Positions 33,794 through 44,337 of a stretch of 64,000 nt of DNA are shown here, one piece after another (position 1 is the stretch's first letter; every line of letters starts with the position of its first letter). A model generated the notes under the pieces. The model searched no databases. It was not told the DNA's origin and saw only the letters and a list, made by a program, of their open reading frames with translations. The translations under genes and the position numbers were made by a program. The DNA comes from Syngnathus acus. Lineage: Eukaryota > Chordata > Actinopteri > Syngnathiformes > Syngnathidae. The stretch is from the NCBI RefSeq assembly GCF_901709675.1, contig NC_051094.1, forward strand, positions 15,512,501-15,576,500. Direction: 5' to 3'.

Positions 33794-34768
33794 TCAAAAC
33801 CAGCAGCTTTTATAGCCTTTTGAGAAATCTTTCCAAAGTTGTCGCAATTGGGGAGGCCGAAAGCTGTTGATGATAACACGTCTGGCAAAAGTGCACCTGT
33901 CATAGTCCAAATGATCGGTTTCAAAGAGGTTGATGAATTGCAGCCATTTTATTGCGTAGACAGGCCTTACACCAAGCACGCGCAGACACCATCCTATGTA
34001 GACGTCCTCTATAGGGATCCATCGGACAAACTTGGAAGCCCATGAGACCTTGGCGGCCAAGTCTATTGAGAAGACATAGCCAGCACCTGACAAATATGTA
34101 GGAAAGCGGTCTTCAGGGTACAGCTGCTCTGACATGTGCCACTTGCTTTTGCGGTTTCTCGATGGCTTGGCATGGGCTACTACAGATCCTGTAATGTAAT
34201 TGCTCCTGGGAGAGTACCTCAGCATTCTGATGAGGTAGAATACATTCACAAATATGTCAGCATCCACCTTCATGGCATAGGTGGCGTTGGGGCAGTAGTT
34301 TGCTAGCCAGTTCATTATCATCATGCTTTTGATTGTGAGATTCTGGTAACTGTCCACGAAGGTCATCTGGATGACATCTGAATATTTCTTGCTCTCCACC
34401 TCCAGCATGTCCTGTATTCTTCTCACTTGCCCCGCTTTAGGCACGCCAATGTAAAACAGTGTTATGGTGTCCTGACCTGCAGCACCCCACGTTTCTCTTA
34501 TGGCATCCCTTGCCGACAAATCCAGAGGTGCCACTGGGACCATCAACACCAGGAAGGGACTTCTTTTCTTACAAACGTCAGGCTGATTGAGAAGATAGGA
34601 GTACGTTTCGGGGCGCAGCAGCTTGTACTCTTCCACAGAAAGGGGCCGTGGCTCTGTAACTTGCCTCAAATATCCCTCTCGTCCAAGTAACAGAACAATC
34701 GCGAGTAAAATGATGAGACTGAAAAGCATCACGAACCTTCGGAAGACACACACCTTCATAGCCGCCAT
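33794..34768 (-). CDS. beta-1,3-galactosyltransferase-like (GT31), intronless
   Basis: A 324-residue single-exon frame. The start is the ATG at 34768, with G at -3 and G at +4; a second Met follows at codon 4. It is a type II Golgi protein: short cytosolic head (1-11), one membrane anchor (about 12-29), then a luminal catalytic domain. Family motifs: RDAIRETWG (87-95), DAD at 169-171 within MKVDADIFVN (the metal-binding DxD), LSGAGYVFS (226-234) and EDVYIG (254-259). N-glycosylation sequons at 143 and 161. The family transfers galactose (or GlcNAc/GalNAc) from UDP-sugar in beta-1,3 linkage to glycoproteins and glycolipids. It is closest to the B3GALT1/2-like group, where fish have extra copies; the acceptor cannot be predicted. 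No frameshift or missing core motif. A possible intron in the 5' UTR is not excluded. Confidence 0.93.
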   Translation of the reverse strand: MAAMKVCVFRRFVMLFSLIILLAIVLLLGREGYLRQVTEPRPLSVEEYKLLRPETYSYLLNQPDVCKKRSPFLVLMVPVAPLDLSARDAIRETWGAAGQDTITLFYIGVPKAGQVRRIQDMLEVESKKYSDVIQMTFVDSYQNLTIKSMMIMNWLANYCPNATYAMKVDADIFVNVFYLIRMLRYSPRSNYITGSVVAHAKPSRNRKSKWHMSEQLYPEDRFPTYLSGAGYVFSIDLAAKVSWASKFVRWIPIEDVYIGWCLRVLGVRPVYAIKWLQFINLFETDHLDYDRCTFARRVIINSFRPPQLRQLWKDFSKGYKSCWF

Positions 34769-34799
34769 GACCGCTGTTCGTACGCACAACTATTAAAGT

Positions 34800-34975
34800 A
34801 ACCTCAAAGCAAAAACTAACCTAGATTTGTAAACCCGGAAGAGTGAAGACGTCAGCGACTCCACAGGTCTCGACCGGAAGTCTAGATAGCTCACGGGAGA
34901 GTCGGCAATATCGCTCGCTCCTGGTCATTTTTGGACAGTGCTTCGGTTCGGTGTGCTGTTGTCGGCGGTAAGAAT
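34800..34975. promoter_or_regulatory. TATA-less, possibly bidirectional promoter
   Basis: Just upstream of the galactosyltransferase there are two ETS-type CCGGAAG sites (34835-34841 and 34874-34880) and a CRE-like GACGTCA (34848-34854), with raised GC content and no TATA box. On the plus strand GTCGGCG|GTAAGAAT at 34968 is a strong splice-donor match, compatible with a divergent non-coding first exon. The motifs are seen; the function is inferred. Confidence 0.5.
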
Positions 34976-35458
34976 TCACTCACTTAAATATTCCTAACTC
35001 GCTAAATTCCTGACTGGTTTACAAAATGATTTATTTATTACAAAACTTATTTCATGGCATGTTTTTGAAGGTTGACTGTTTCAATAACTTTTTTTTCTAA
35101 TAAACGCAGGTTACTTGTTTGTGTCATTGCTTCCTCACACTTGCTCACAATTGAACATTTTCTATTATCATTTGTTTTTTATGAAACTTTTTTTGACCTA
35201 CCTAATCGTTTCAATCAATTGAAATATTTCTGTCAAAACACACAAAACGTGATTTTGCTTGATAAACCAGCCAATGAAGAACACCGATGTGATGCAAATA
35301 ATTTCTCGATGGTCATTAATTTTAAGTTACTATAATGTCTACCGTAAATTTGAGGATTGGCATTGAAATGCACACTACTAAAGAAGCTATCCTGTGATGT
35401 CTGCTGGGCTAGCTTTGTGATTGATGCTTAATGCGCCAGAAAAAAACAGAGCAACCAC
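34976..35458. other. AT-rich spacer before the LINE
   Basis: If the divergent transcript exists, this would be its first intron. No exon or repeat recognised. Confidence 0.4.
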
Positions 35459-38400
35459 CCACTGAAAACCATCCATCCATCTTCTTCCGCTTGTCCGGGA
35501 TCGGGTCGCGGGGGCAGCAGCTTCAGGAGGGACTCCCAGACTTCCCTCTCCCCAGCCACTTCATCTAGCTCATCCCGGGGGATCCCAAGGCGTTCCCAGG
35601 CCAGCTGAGAGACATAGTCTCTCCAGCGCGTCCTGGGTCGTCCCCGGGGTCTCCTACCGGTGGGACATGCCCGGAACACCTCCCCAGGGAGGCGTCCAGG
35701 AGGTATCCTGATGAGATGCCCGAGCCACCTCATCTGGCTCCTCTCAACGTGGAGGAGTAGCGACTCTACTCCGAGTTTCTCCCGGATGACCGAACTTCTC
35801 ACCCTATCTCTAAGGGAGAGCCCGGACATCCTGCGGAGAAAACTCATTTCGGCCGCTTGTATCCGGGATCTCGTTCTTTTGGTCACGACCCATAGCTCGT
35901 GACCATAGGTGAGGGTAGGAGCATAAATCGACCGGTAAATTGAGAGCTTTGCTTTTTGGCTCAGCTCTCTCTTTACCACGACGGACCGGTACAGAGTCCG
36001 CATTACTGCCGACGCTGCACCGATCCGCCTGTCGATCTCGCGCTCCATCCTCCCCTCACTCGTGAACAAGACCCCAAGATACTTAAACTCCTCCACTTGG
36101 GGCAGGATCTCATCCCCGATCCGGAGAGGGCATTCCACCCTTTTCCGATCGAGGACCATGGACTCGGATTTGGAGGTGTTGACCCTCATCCCGACCGCTT
36201 CACACTCGGCTGCGAACCGCTCCAGTGAGAGCTGGAGATCACGGCCTGAAGAAGCCAACAGCACCACGTCGTCTGCAAAAAGCAGAGACGCGATGCTGAG
36301 GTCCCCAAACCGGACACCCTCAACGCCTCGGCTGCGCCTAGAAATTCTGTCCATAAAGATTATGAACAGAATCGGTGACAAAGGGCAGCCTTGGCGGAGT
36401 CCAACCCTCACTGGGAACGAATCCGACTTACTGCCGGAAATGCGGACCAAACCCCGGCATCGGTGATACAGGGACCGAACCGCCCTTATCAGTTGGCTCG
36501 GTACCCCGTACTCCCGAAGCACCCCCCACAGAACCTCCCGAGGGACACGGTCGAACGCCTTCTCCAAGTCCACAAAACACATGTGGACTGGTTGGGCGAA
36601 CTCCCATGCACCCTCGAGGATCCTGCTGAGGGTGAAGAGCTGGTCCACTGTTCCACGGCCAGGACGAAAGCCACACTGTTCCTCCTGAATCCGAGGTTCG
36701 ACTTCCCGACGGACCCTCCTCTCCAGCACCCCTGAATAGACCTTACCAGGGAGGCTGAGGAGTGTAATTCCCCTGTAATTGGAACACACCCTCCGGTCCC
36801 CCTTCTTAAAGAGGGGAACCGCCACCCCAGTCTGCCAATCCAGAGGCACTGTCCCCGATGTCCACGCGATGTTGTAGAGACATGTCAGCCATGACAGCCC
36901 CACAACATCCAGAGCCCTTAAGAAATCCGGGCGGATCTCATCCACCCCCGGGGCCTTGCCACTGAGGAGTTTTTTAACTACCTCAGTGACTTCGACCCCA
37001 GAGATTGGAGAGTCCGCCTCAGAGTCCCCAGGCCCTGCTTCCACAATGGAAGGCATGTAGGTGGAATTGCGGAGGTCTTCGAAGTATTCTCCCCACCGAC
37101 ACACGACGTCCCGAGTCGAGGTCAGCAGCACGCCATCTCCACTGTAAACAGTGTTGACGTTGCACTGCTTCCCCCTCCTGAGACGCCGGATGGTGGACCA
37201 GAATTTCCTCGAAGCCGTCCGGAAGTCATTCTCCATGGCCTCGCCAAACTCCTCCCACGCCCGGGTTTTTGCCTCAGCAACCGGCGAAGCCGCGTTCCGC
37301 TTGGCCATCCGGTACCTGTCAGCTGCCTCCGGAGTCCCGCAGGCCAAAACGGCCCGATAGGACTCCTTCAGCTTGACGGCATCCCTTACCGCCGGTGTCC
37401 ACCAGCGGGTTCGGGGATTGCCGCCACGACAGGCACCAATGACCTTACGGCCACAGCTCCGGTCGGCCGCCTCAACAATGGAGGCGCGGAACAAGGTCCA
37501 CTCGGACTCAATGTCCCCCGCCTCCCCCGGGACGTGGGAAAAGCTCTGCCGGAGGTGGGAGTTGAAGCTCTTCCTGACAGGGGATTCCGCCAGACGTTCC
37601 CAGCAGACCCTCACAGAGCGTTTGGGTCTGCCAGGTCGGACCGGCATCTTCCCCCACCATCGGAGCCAACCCACCACCAGGTGGTGATCAGTTGACAGCT
37701 CCGCCCCTCTCTTCGCCCGAGTGTCCAAAACATGCGGCCGCAAATCCGATGACACGACTACAAAGTCGATCATCGAACTGCGGCCTAGGGTGTCCTGGTG
37801 CCAAGTGCACACATGGACACCCTTATGTTTGAACATGGTGTTCATTATAGAAAATCCGTGTCGAGCACAGAAGTCCAATAATAGAACACCGCTCGGGTTC
37901 AGATCGGGTGGGCCGTTCCTCCCAATCACGCCCTTCCAGGTCTCACTGTCATTGCCCACGTGAGCATTGAAGTCACCCAGTAGAACGATGGAGTCCTCAG
38001 AAGGAGCGCTCTCCAGCACTTCCTCCAGGGACCCCAAGAAGGGTGGGTACTCTGAGCTGCCGCTTGGTGCATAGACACAAACAACAGTCAGGACCCGTCC
38101 CCCCACCCGAAGGCGGAGGGAGGCTACCCTCTCGTTCACCGGGGTGAACCCCAATGTGCAGGCGCTCAGCCGGGGGGCAATAAGTATACCCACACCTGCT
38201 CGACACCTCTCACCGTGGGCAACTCCAGAGTGGAAGAGAGTCCAGCCCCTCTCGAGAGGGCTTGTACCGGAACCCAAACTGTGCGTGGAGGCAAGTCCGA
38301 CTATATCTAGTCGGAACCTTTCTGCCTCGCACACCAGCTTGGGCTCCTTTCCAGCCAGAGAGGTGACATTCCATGTCCCAAGAGCCAGCTTCTGCAGCCG

Positions 38401-38568
38401 GGGATCAGACCGCCAAGGTCCCTGCCTTTGGCCGCCGCCCAGCTTGCACTGCACCCGACCCCTTTGGCCCCTCCCACAGGTGGGCACAGTCCGAAAAGAA
38501 AACGTGGGTCCCCCTTCCCATGGGCTCACCCACGTTTTCTTTTCGGACTGTGCCCGGCCGGGCCCCAT
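35428..38568 (-). CDS. LINE endonuclease-reverse transcriptase (Rex3/RTE-like)
   Basis: About 1,046 codons from the first Met inside the element (38568); the frame is open upstream to a Met at 38664, which lies outside the element. Numbering below counts from that outer Met. The endonuclease domain starts at LGTWNV (Asn99) and has [18 protein letters not shown] and the STDHH active-site His. The RT domain has [46 protein letters not shown] and the catalytic FADD (residues 796-799, bases 36268-36279). A C-terminal region follows with a conserved GHLIR and [10 protein letters not shown]. The expected catalytic Glu of the endonuclease (QET-like) reads AST at 125-127. The frame runs through the GATG tail and stops only in flanking DNA (35430-35428). 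The protein nicks target DNA and primes reverse transcription there. Confidence 0.88.
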   Translation of the reverse strand: MGPGRAQSEKKTWVSPWEGGPTFSFRTVPTCGRGQRGRVQCKLGGGQRQGPWRSDPRLQKLALGTWNVTSLAGKEPKLVCEAERFRLDIVGLASTHSLGSGTSPLERGWTLFHSGVAHGERCRAGVGILIAPRLSACTLGFTPVNERVASLRLRVGGRVLTVVCVYAPSGSSEYPPFLGSLEEVLESAPSEDSIVLLGDFNAHVGNDSETWKGVIGRNGPPDLNPSGVLLLDFCARHGFSIMNTMFKHKGVHVCTWHQDTLGRSSMIDFVVVSSDLRPHVLDTRAKRGAELSTDHHLVVGWLRWWGKMPVRPGRPKRSVRVCWERLAESPVRKSFNSHLRQSFSHVPGEAGDIESEWTLFRASIVEAADRSCGRKVIGACRGGNPRTRWWTPAVRDAVKLKESYRAVLACGTPEAADRYRMAKRNAASPVAEAKTRAWEEFGEAMENDFRTASRKFWSTIRRLRRGKQCNVNTVYSGDGVLLTSTRDVVCRWGEYFEDLRNSTYMPSIVEAGPGDSEADSPISGVEVTEVVKKLLSGKAPGVDEIRPDFLRALDVVGLSWLTCLYNIAWTSGTVPLDWQTGVAVPLFKKGDRRVCSNYRGITLLSLPGKVYSGVLERRVRREVEPRIQEEQCGFRPGRGTVDQLFTLSRILEGAWEFAQPVHMCFVDLEKAFDRVPREVLWGVLREYGVPSQLIRAVRSLYHRCRGLVRISGSKSDSFPVRVGLRQGCPLSPILFIIFMDRISRRSRGVEGVRFGDLSIASLLFADDVVLLASSGRDLQLSLERFAAECEAVGMRVNTSKSESMVLDRKRVECPLRIGDEILPQVEEFKYLGVLFTSEGRMEREIDRRIGAASAVMRTLYRSVVVKRELSQKAKLSIYRSIYAPTLTYGHELWVVTKRTRSRIQAAEMSFLRRMSGLSLRDRVRSSVIREKLGVESLLLHVERSQMRWLGHLIRIPPGRLPGEVFRACPTGRRPRGRPRTRWRDYVSQLAWERLGIPRDELDEVAGEREVWESLLKLLPPRPDPGQAEEDGWMVFSGWLLCFFLAH

Positions 38569-38612
38569 GGGCGAAGGCCCGGCCACCAGACGCTCGCCTT
38601 CGAGCCCCGCCT
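35472..38612 (-). mobile_element. full-length Rex3/RTE-like LINE with 13-bp target-site duplication
   Basis: The element (about 3.14 kb) is bounded by identical CCACTGAAAACCA at 35459-35471 and 38613-38625. Its 3' end (left side) is a very short (GATG)n tail of three units, the tail type described for Rex3, an RTE-clade fish retrotransposon. It carries one long uninterrupted frame with an apurinic-type endonuclease followed by reverse transcriptase. A perfect target-site duplication, an open frame and an unexpanded tail indicate a recent insertion. The Rex3 name rests on recalled family traits, not on an alignment. Confidence 0.9.
38482..38555. repeat. perfect 28-bp inverted repeat in the LINE 5' region
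   Basis: Arms 38482-38509 and 38528-38555 are exact inverse complements over 28 bases, starting GGGCACAGTCC, with an 18-base spacer that itself includes the palindrome CCCATGGG. A further GC-rich inverted block (GGCCGGGCC / GGCCCGGCC) follows at about 38556-38585. As RNA this makes a long hairpin near the element's 5' end, upstream of the endonuclease domain. Confidence 0.95.
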
Positions 38613-38639
38613 CCACTGAAAACCACCCTAAAAAATAAT

Positions 38640-38869
38640 TTATGTATTCATTATTTTTCTCCATTCATATTTTGTTCCATGTTCCTTCGAACCAGTGGTT
38701 TTTAAACCTTGGTCTCAGAAAGTTCTCTTTTAATTGATTGTTTCATTTTATTATTTGTTTTGGCTATTATTTGAATAATGTAAATATTGAAAATATAATT
38801 TCTGTGTGTGCGTGTGTGTGTACACACATATATATCAGAGTCAGAGTCAGCTTTTTATATATATATATA

Positions 38870-38913
<44 letters not shown>

Positions 38914-39765
38914 TGGCATGAGTAAAAAGCACATCTATAATCTCTGACTACCAACAAGACATAATTGAAGAAAATGTGAAACGTCTGGGTCATCTTTTAA
39001 TCTCTGACTGCCAATAAAACACCCAACTGCATGCCTGCAATGTGAGAGGCATGGCCCTAATATCTACCACAATGTACATTTTAAATCGAATTCAATGATT
39101 TTCATTATTCCGCGATACAGTAAAATAACTATCTCTGACGTTCATCCGACGAAAAAAGCCGTTTGAAAGTCGGCTGTGTTGAGCAATCTATAGCTATCTT
39201 AAAATTCGTGCTCCGTTGACTGTGATAAGTCATCGACCAGCTCTGTCCCAAGATGGCCGCTCTGTGGCAACGCGCAAGTTAACTAGTGGTTAAATGTATG
39301 TACCTATGGGCGCGTTGGAAAATATACACTGACGCTTGTGCACTTCTCTGCGAGAGGGCGTGTTCGGAGTGGAAGATGCGCTCCGCTCCTATTAGACTTT
39401 TCTTAGACGTAAACAAAAGAAGGTTCTTGAAGGGTAATCTTATCTTGCTCACTTTCACAATTGAAACATATATTTTGACTAAAAGTACATAAAGGTTATG
39501 TTATACATGCATTAGTATATGCAACAGAGGTTTGGTCACCCTATTTAAAACAAGACATTGAATTACTAATTGAGAGAGTGCATGTAGACCGCTTTTGAGG
39601 GTACTCAAACAATTAACGTTGAGAAAAGCTTCACCTTCAGTTTTTAACACGTTTAATCTGATTATGGTGTATAAGATTATAATGGTTTCGTTTATATGAA
39701 CTTTCTTTAATTTTTACACGGTTGCATCAAGCAAGAGTCAACTTAGTTAAACGTTCTGAATTAGA
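38640..39765. other. intergenic with (TA)n(GA)n at 38857-38911
   Basis: Compound dinucleotide array TATATATA to GAGAGA near 38857-38911. The rest is AT-rich; no exon or element recognised. Confidence 0.5.
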
Positions 39766-39769
39766 CCTT

Positions 39770-40126
39770 CATCCATCCATCCATTTTCTGTACTGCTTGT
39801 CCCCACGTGGGTCGCGGGCGTGCTGGAGTCTATCCCAGCAGTCATTGGGCAGTAGGTAGGTGGGGGACACCCTGAACTGGTTGCCAGCCAGTTGCAGGGA
39901 ACACAGAGGCGGAACAACGATTTGCACCCGCACTCACACCCATGGGCCGTTTGGAGTGCTCAATTGGCCTACCTAGCATGTTTTTGGAATGTGGGAGGAA
40001 AACGGACTTTCTGGGGAAAACCCACGCAGGCATGGGGAGAACATGCAAACTCCACATAAGGAGGGCAAGAGCTACACCATCTGAACTGTGAGGCAGACGT
40101 GCTAACCAGTGCAAGACCGTGCCACC
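39770..40126 (-). mobile_element. tRNA-derived SINE (GGCGGCACGGTG family)
   Basis: Minus-strand copy beginning near GGTGGCACGGT and ending CCCGCGACCCACGTGGGGACAAGC ... AAAATGGATGGATGG at 39770. It has the central TGTGGAGTTTGCATGTTCTCC block. Several indels against the copy at 53094. It keeps the LINE-like 3' end and a short GGAT tail. Confidence 0.85.
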
Positions 40127-40129
40127 TTA

Positions 40130-40676
40130 AATTGTGACCTTGTTTAGAAAATGTTTTTTTAGTCACATAACTTTAACAGATGCCATTAACTCCAACACTG
40201 GCATTTTTTTGAAAACGTGTGGCTCAACTATCGTTTGATTAATCAATGAGTTGGGGTTAAAGGACCATCCTGGACCGGACAACGGCCCACCTCGGTCCGC
40301 TTTGCTTTGTCTGTTTAAATAAGTGTTGTTGTGCATTTCAATGTATATGTTAATTTGCTTGATGACGCTGTTTATTCTCATGTTTTGTTGAATGGCTAAC
40401 AATAAAACAACCAAATAATTTTATGTGAAGCAGGTACAGAGAAGGCTGGTTAAATTAACACACACAAACTATCAATTTTGAACAGAAACAGGTTGTAGTG
40501 TCTCTCTGCAGCCATCTGTTAAGCATGGACTAACATTTATCCTTATTGCCTTCAGATTTTTTTGCTTTTCATTCCAATGTTCTCCTTAGCAATAACAATG
40601 CTCATGTGTCCTTATGTAATCTCATTAATTGACTGTAGAGGGCAGTAATGCATCAATATCCATAAATAACTCACAT
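40130..40676. other. intergenic, nothing assignable
   Basis: AT-rich DNA without exon or repeat signals that I can support. Confidence 0.4.
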
Positions 40677-41960
40677 TTATCCACACTTCAACCCAGAAAG
40701 CTTTGAGAAGACGTCGTCTTGAAGAGCTAAGGGAATTTGATTTTCATTTTTCAAAAACAAGGTTATATCATTTGCGAACTGACTTATCACTATTTTTCTA
40801 CACAACACATCCAACCATCTATCCATCCATCCATCCATCCATCTTCTTCCGCTTATCCGGGGGCAGCAGTTGTAGGAGGGACTCCCAGACTCCCCTCTCC
40901 CCAGCCACTTCACCCAGCTCATCTCGCGGGATCCCAAGGCGTTCCCAGGCCAGCTGAGAGACATAGTCTCTCCAGCGCGTCCTGGGTCGTCCCCAGGGTC
41001 TCCTACCGGTGGGACATGCCCGGAACACCTCCCCAGGGAGGCGTCCGTCCAGGAAACATCCTGATGAGATGCCCAAGCCACCTCATCTGGCTCCTCTCAA
41101 CGTGGAGGAGTAGCGGCTCTACTCCGAGTCTCTCACGGATGACCGAGCTTCTCACCCTATCTCTAAGGGAGAGCCCGGACATCCTGCGGAGAAAACTCAT
41201 TTCGGCCGCTTGTATCCGGGATCTCGTTCTTTCGGTCACGACCCATAGCTCGTGAACCATAGGTGAGGGTAGGAGCGTAAATCGACCGGTAAATTGAGAG
41301 CTTTGCCTTTTGGCTCAGCTCTCTCTTTACCACGACGGACCGGTACAGAGTCCGCATTACTGCCGACGCTGCACCGATCCGCCTGTCGATCTCGCGCTGC
41401 ATCCTCCCCTCACTCGTGAACAAGACCCCAAGATATTCCAACCATCTAATAGGGCTAATGTTGATTCAAATATGACATTTCACCTACCATAATAAACAGA
41501 AATGGTGAACTGCAACCTTGAGTATGGCTCTTTAAATCTCAAATCTCCATCAGGTGCCATTACGTAAAGCTACAGAACTATAAATGCACTAATAGAGTAG
41601 TAATAAGGACAATAAATCTGTCATAAAACCCAAAGTAAATTAAAATCCTGAAAACGAATGGATGCTCAACTGAATATGAAGCCTTTGGAAAGTCTAAAAC
41701 TGAAATATATCCTGAATCATAAGGTCCGTATTCCACTTAATCCAGTTCTAATATGATTATGGATTGCCCTCATTTTCAAAAAGCCTGATTAAGTCTCAAT
41801 AATTTATAGAAGCCTCTTTCAACCTGGCAGCAATAATTCATTTTAAATAAAATTATCGGTCTCAATTTATCACGATCTCTTATCGTTACCAGATTTCGGA
41901 ATTAAGATAATTAGACCTTGTTTCAATGTCTGCATTAATTCCTTGTACATTTCTATAAAT
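40677..41960 (-). pseudogene. L1/Tx1-like LINE relic split by a Rex3 insertion
   Basis: Going along the minus strand from 41960: QTLKQGLIILIPKSG, then LRPIILF, then SGFLKMRAIHNHIRTGL and later a SVHHFCLLW-like QGCPVSPLLF remnant near 41500. These are the RT fingers and palm blocks of L1/Tx1 elements, with many stops. The reading resumes beyond the Rex3 insertion at 40801-40677 as ISQFANDITLFLKNENQIPLALQ, the YADD-type box with Asp changed to Asn. An old, dead element. Confidence 0.7.
40822..41436 (-). mobile_element. 5'-truncated Rex3-like LINE
   Basis: About 615 bp nearly identical to 35473-36075 of the intact element, with a five-unit GGAT tail on the left. It is flanked by the 12-base direct repeat TCCAACCATCTA (40810-40821 and 41437-41448). 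Only the RT C-terminal region remains; one extra base near 41254 shifts the frame and a small extra GTCC lies near 41046. A typical dead-on-arrival copy. Confidence 0.92.
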
Positions 41961-43420
41961 TAATAAATGGGGTAGCCTATATACCACAGACTTGTAGTTT
42001 AAATGCTCACCTCTGTTCTGCCGACGTCCCGCATAATAGCCGTGCTCTTGCCAAGATTGCTGCCAGTCTTACCTGCAGTGTTTTTGCCAAAGGGCGTACA
42101 TCATCTCATCAAGGCCTTCAGGGGTGTCCATGTAGTAATTCAATGAGAAATGAATAAGGAAAGATATGTTTGAGGGAGTATTTAATGAGCAGAAGTATCT
42201 TGAGACCAAGGATAAGGACAAAAGCGTGGCTGGCCACAAGGTGGCGAAGTGCTGACTGAATGCTGGAGAGCTGACAATGGGATGAAGAAATGGCTCAAAG
42301 GTTCAATGGGAGAACTGGAAGTCAAGCACCCCCCCTTCTTAATTGTGCTGCGCGGTCAAGGGTGCTTTTCAAATATTTTTAAGGTGATCTCATGTCTTCT
42401 GCATGTGTGTCTGTGTATGTGCGTGTCTGTGTATGGTTTAGAGTACATTACATGTTACTGCAGTATATCAGGAATAGTCAGGAATCCAATTTCTACTGTA
42501 TATATACATAGACTTTAACTAATTAGATTTTTTTTCCTCAAAGATTTCTGCTTCAACAATTGCTGTATGGTATAACTTTTGAATTCCAATATTCATGACA
42601 TACAGTTACAATTGCCCCTCAACTCTCGTAAGAATGAAGCAGTTCTCAATGAATGAATGAGTTACAATTGCACAAGGTTCCAATCTGAGTTCAGGGGGGC
42701 TTTGCTACAATTTCAGAAAGCCACACTCGCACACATGTTCGCACATAAACGCGCACATGCACACAGAAGAATATTGTAATGTCTTGCAGATGTGTGTCAC
42801 CTATTTCAAAAATTGAGATATATGTCCCTTGAGCCAGGAATATGGGTCCTCCAACCTTTGGGAAATGCCACAAGTTGTTCTTTGAGGAATTTTTCAAAAT
42901 TCTTGAAGAAAAGTCATCATAGAAGACTAATGATAGATGCTGAAGGCAATGTTTTTTTTTAACGCTTCCTGCCTCTAAATAGTATCTGTGCTAGCTCATA
43001 TCGCCTTTCACCTTTAAGACACTGAACTCAAAGTGCTTTCTTCTGTAGCACCACTCTCTCATTCTCACACATAGTTGTCAGTGTGTGAATGTTACCATGA
43101 GGCCATGCTGCTTCAAACACACAGAGCACCTGGTATCATTCTCAGGGCATTTCCCGGTCAAACACCAGCCAACCCCAAGCAAAATAAAATTTTGCAAGTC
43201 TTGAGCCCAAAACAACAGATTGACGATAATGGAATATGGATCTTATTGTCAGATGCTTTACATTTCAACAGCAGAGCATTAAATTAATTCTTTTTTTTTT
43301 TAAATAAAAATACTTGACCAGATTCCTTTCTCAGTCTGTGTTGCTCTCAGCTAATTAGACATGATGAAAATGCTTTTTTTAAATTAAATTTAGGAAAGTC
43401 TGAAGATAACAGTTTGAAAT
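41961..43420. other. intergenic, nothing assignable
   Basis: Possible upstream continuation of the dead L1/Tx1-like element up to about 42000; beyond that no signal. A CA/GT-rich patch lies near 42715-42765. Confidence 0.4.
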
Positions 43421-43424
43421 AATG

Positions 43425-43548
43425 CCATCCATCCATCCATTCATCCATCCATCCATCCATCCATCCATCCATCCATCCATCCATCCATCCATCCATCCAT
43501 CCATCCATCCATCCATCCATCCATCCATCCATCCATCCATCAATCGTC

Positions 43549-43599
<51 letters not shown>
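43425..43599. repeat. compound microsatellite (ATCC)n-(AAAG)n
   Basis: About 29 ATCC units (43425-43540), a ten-base spacer, then about 12 AAAG units (43551-43599). The ATCC unit equals the Rex3/SINE tail. Confidence 0.97.
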
Positions 43600-44131
43600 G
43601 TAATGGTGCAACACATGATTAACTCAATGTGATTAAAATGGTGGAGTGCATGTTTCAGAGTAGCTACACCTTATGGTGGCTGCCAAAGAGCTTTACAAAG
43701 CCTCACATTCACTTGTTGTCCGTTCCTGTTTGCCGCTCAACCGTAGTTGGGGGATGCAGGCAGTGGCGTAGCATGGGTCCTCTGGGGCCCCAGGAAAGAA
43801 GGTAGTTATGAGCCCTACTACGGGAAATGGGGGGTGTATTGGTCCAAAATACCAAATGTTATTGTATTTTTATTACAAAGCACCCATTCATTTTCAGTGA
43901 TCCCAAGTAACAAAATAGATAAATGAAAACTATACTTAGTTATAGATAATAGTAATGACACTTTTGTATCTGACACTGATGCTGCTGTGGCATGTACAGT
44001 TAAAGCAAATACAACTTATTCAACTAAAAATCATTTTACTTCATGTAGGTTCAATCATTTCATATAAATCATTCAACGAAGCTTGGTTGGGACTGCACCA
44101 GCCTGAGTTGGTGTGGCAAACCCAACTACCG

Positions 44132-44280
44132 TATTTTTCGGACTAAAAGTCGCTCCGGAATATAGGTCGCATTAGCCATAAAATGCACAATAACGTGAAA
44201 AAAAACATATATAAGTCGCTCCGGAGTATAAGTCGCATTTTGGGGGAAATTTATTCGACGAAATCCAACACCAAGAACAG
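44132..44280. mobile_element. end of a DNA transposon (TACCGTATTTTTCGGACT type)
   Basis: TACCGTATTTTTCGGACTAAAAGTCGCTCCGGA and a second GTCGCTCCGGAGTATAAGTCGCA block are the known terminus of a fish non-autonomous transposon. It shares the first bases with the element at 13812 but has a different sub-terminal motif. The rest is lost next to a TA array. Confidence 0.6.
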
Positions 44281-44281
44281 T

Positions 44282-44284
<3 letters not shown>

Positions 44285-44336
<52 letters not shown>
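44285..44336. repeat. (TA)n microsatellite
   Basis: About 26 TA units adjoining the transposon end. Confidence 0.95.

Positions 44337-44337
<1 letters not shown>

Noticed and set aside
33839-34690. Plus-strand frames across the galactosyltransferase
   Set aside because: They are shadows of the intact minus-strand gene with its full motif set.
34766-34789. A longer galactosyltransferase start at 34789
   Set aside because: That codon is TTG; the first ATG in good context is at 34768, directly before a proper membrane anchor.
35660-38705. Several plus-strand open frames of 60-160 codons
   Set aside because: They are antisense shadows of the GC-rich LINE reading frame and show no motifs of their own.
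43347-43622. Open frames with Trp-Met-Asp-Gly or Ser-Ile-His-Pro repeats
   Set aside because: They are translations of the ATCC array; the same holds at 53318-53711.
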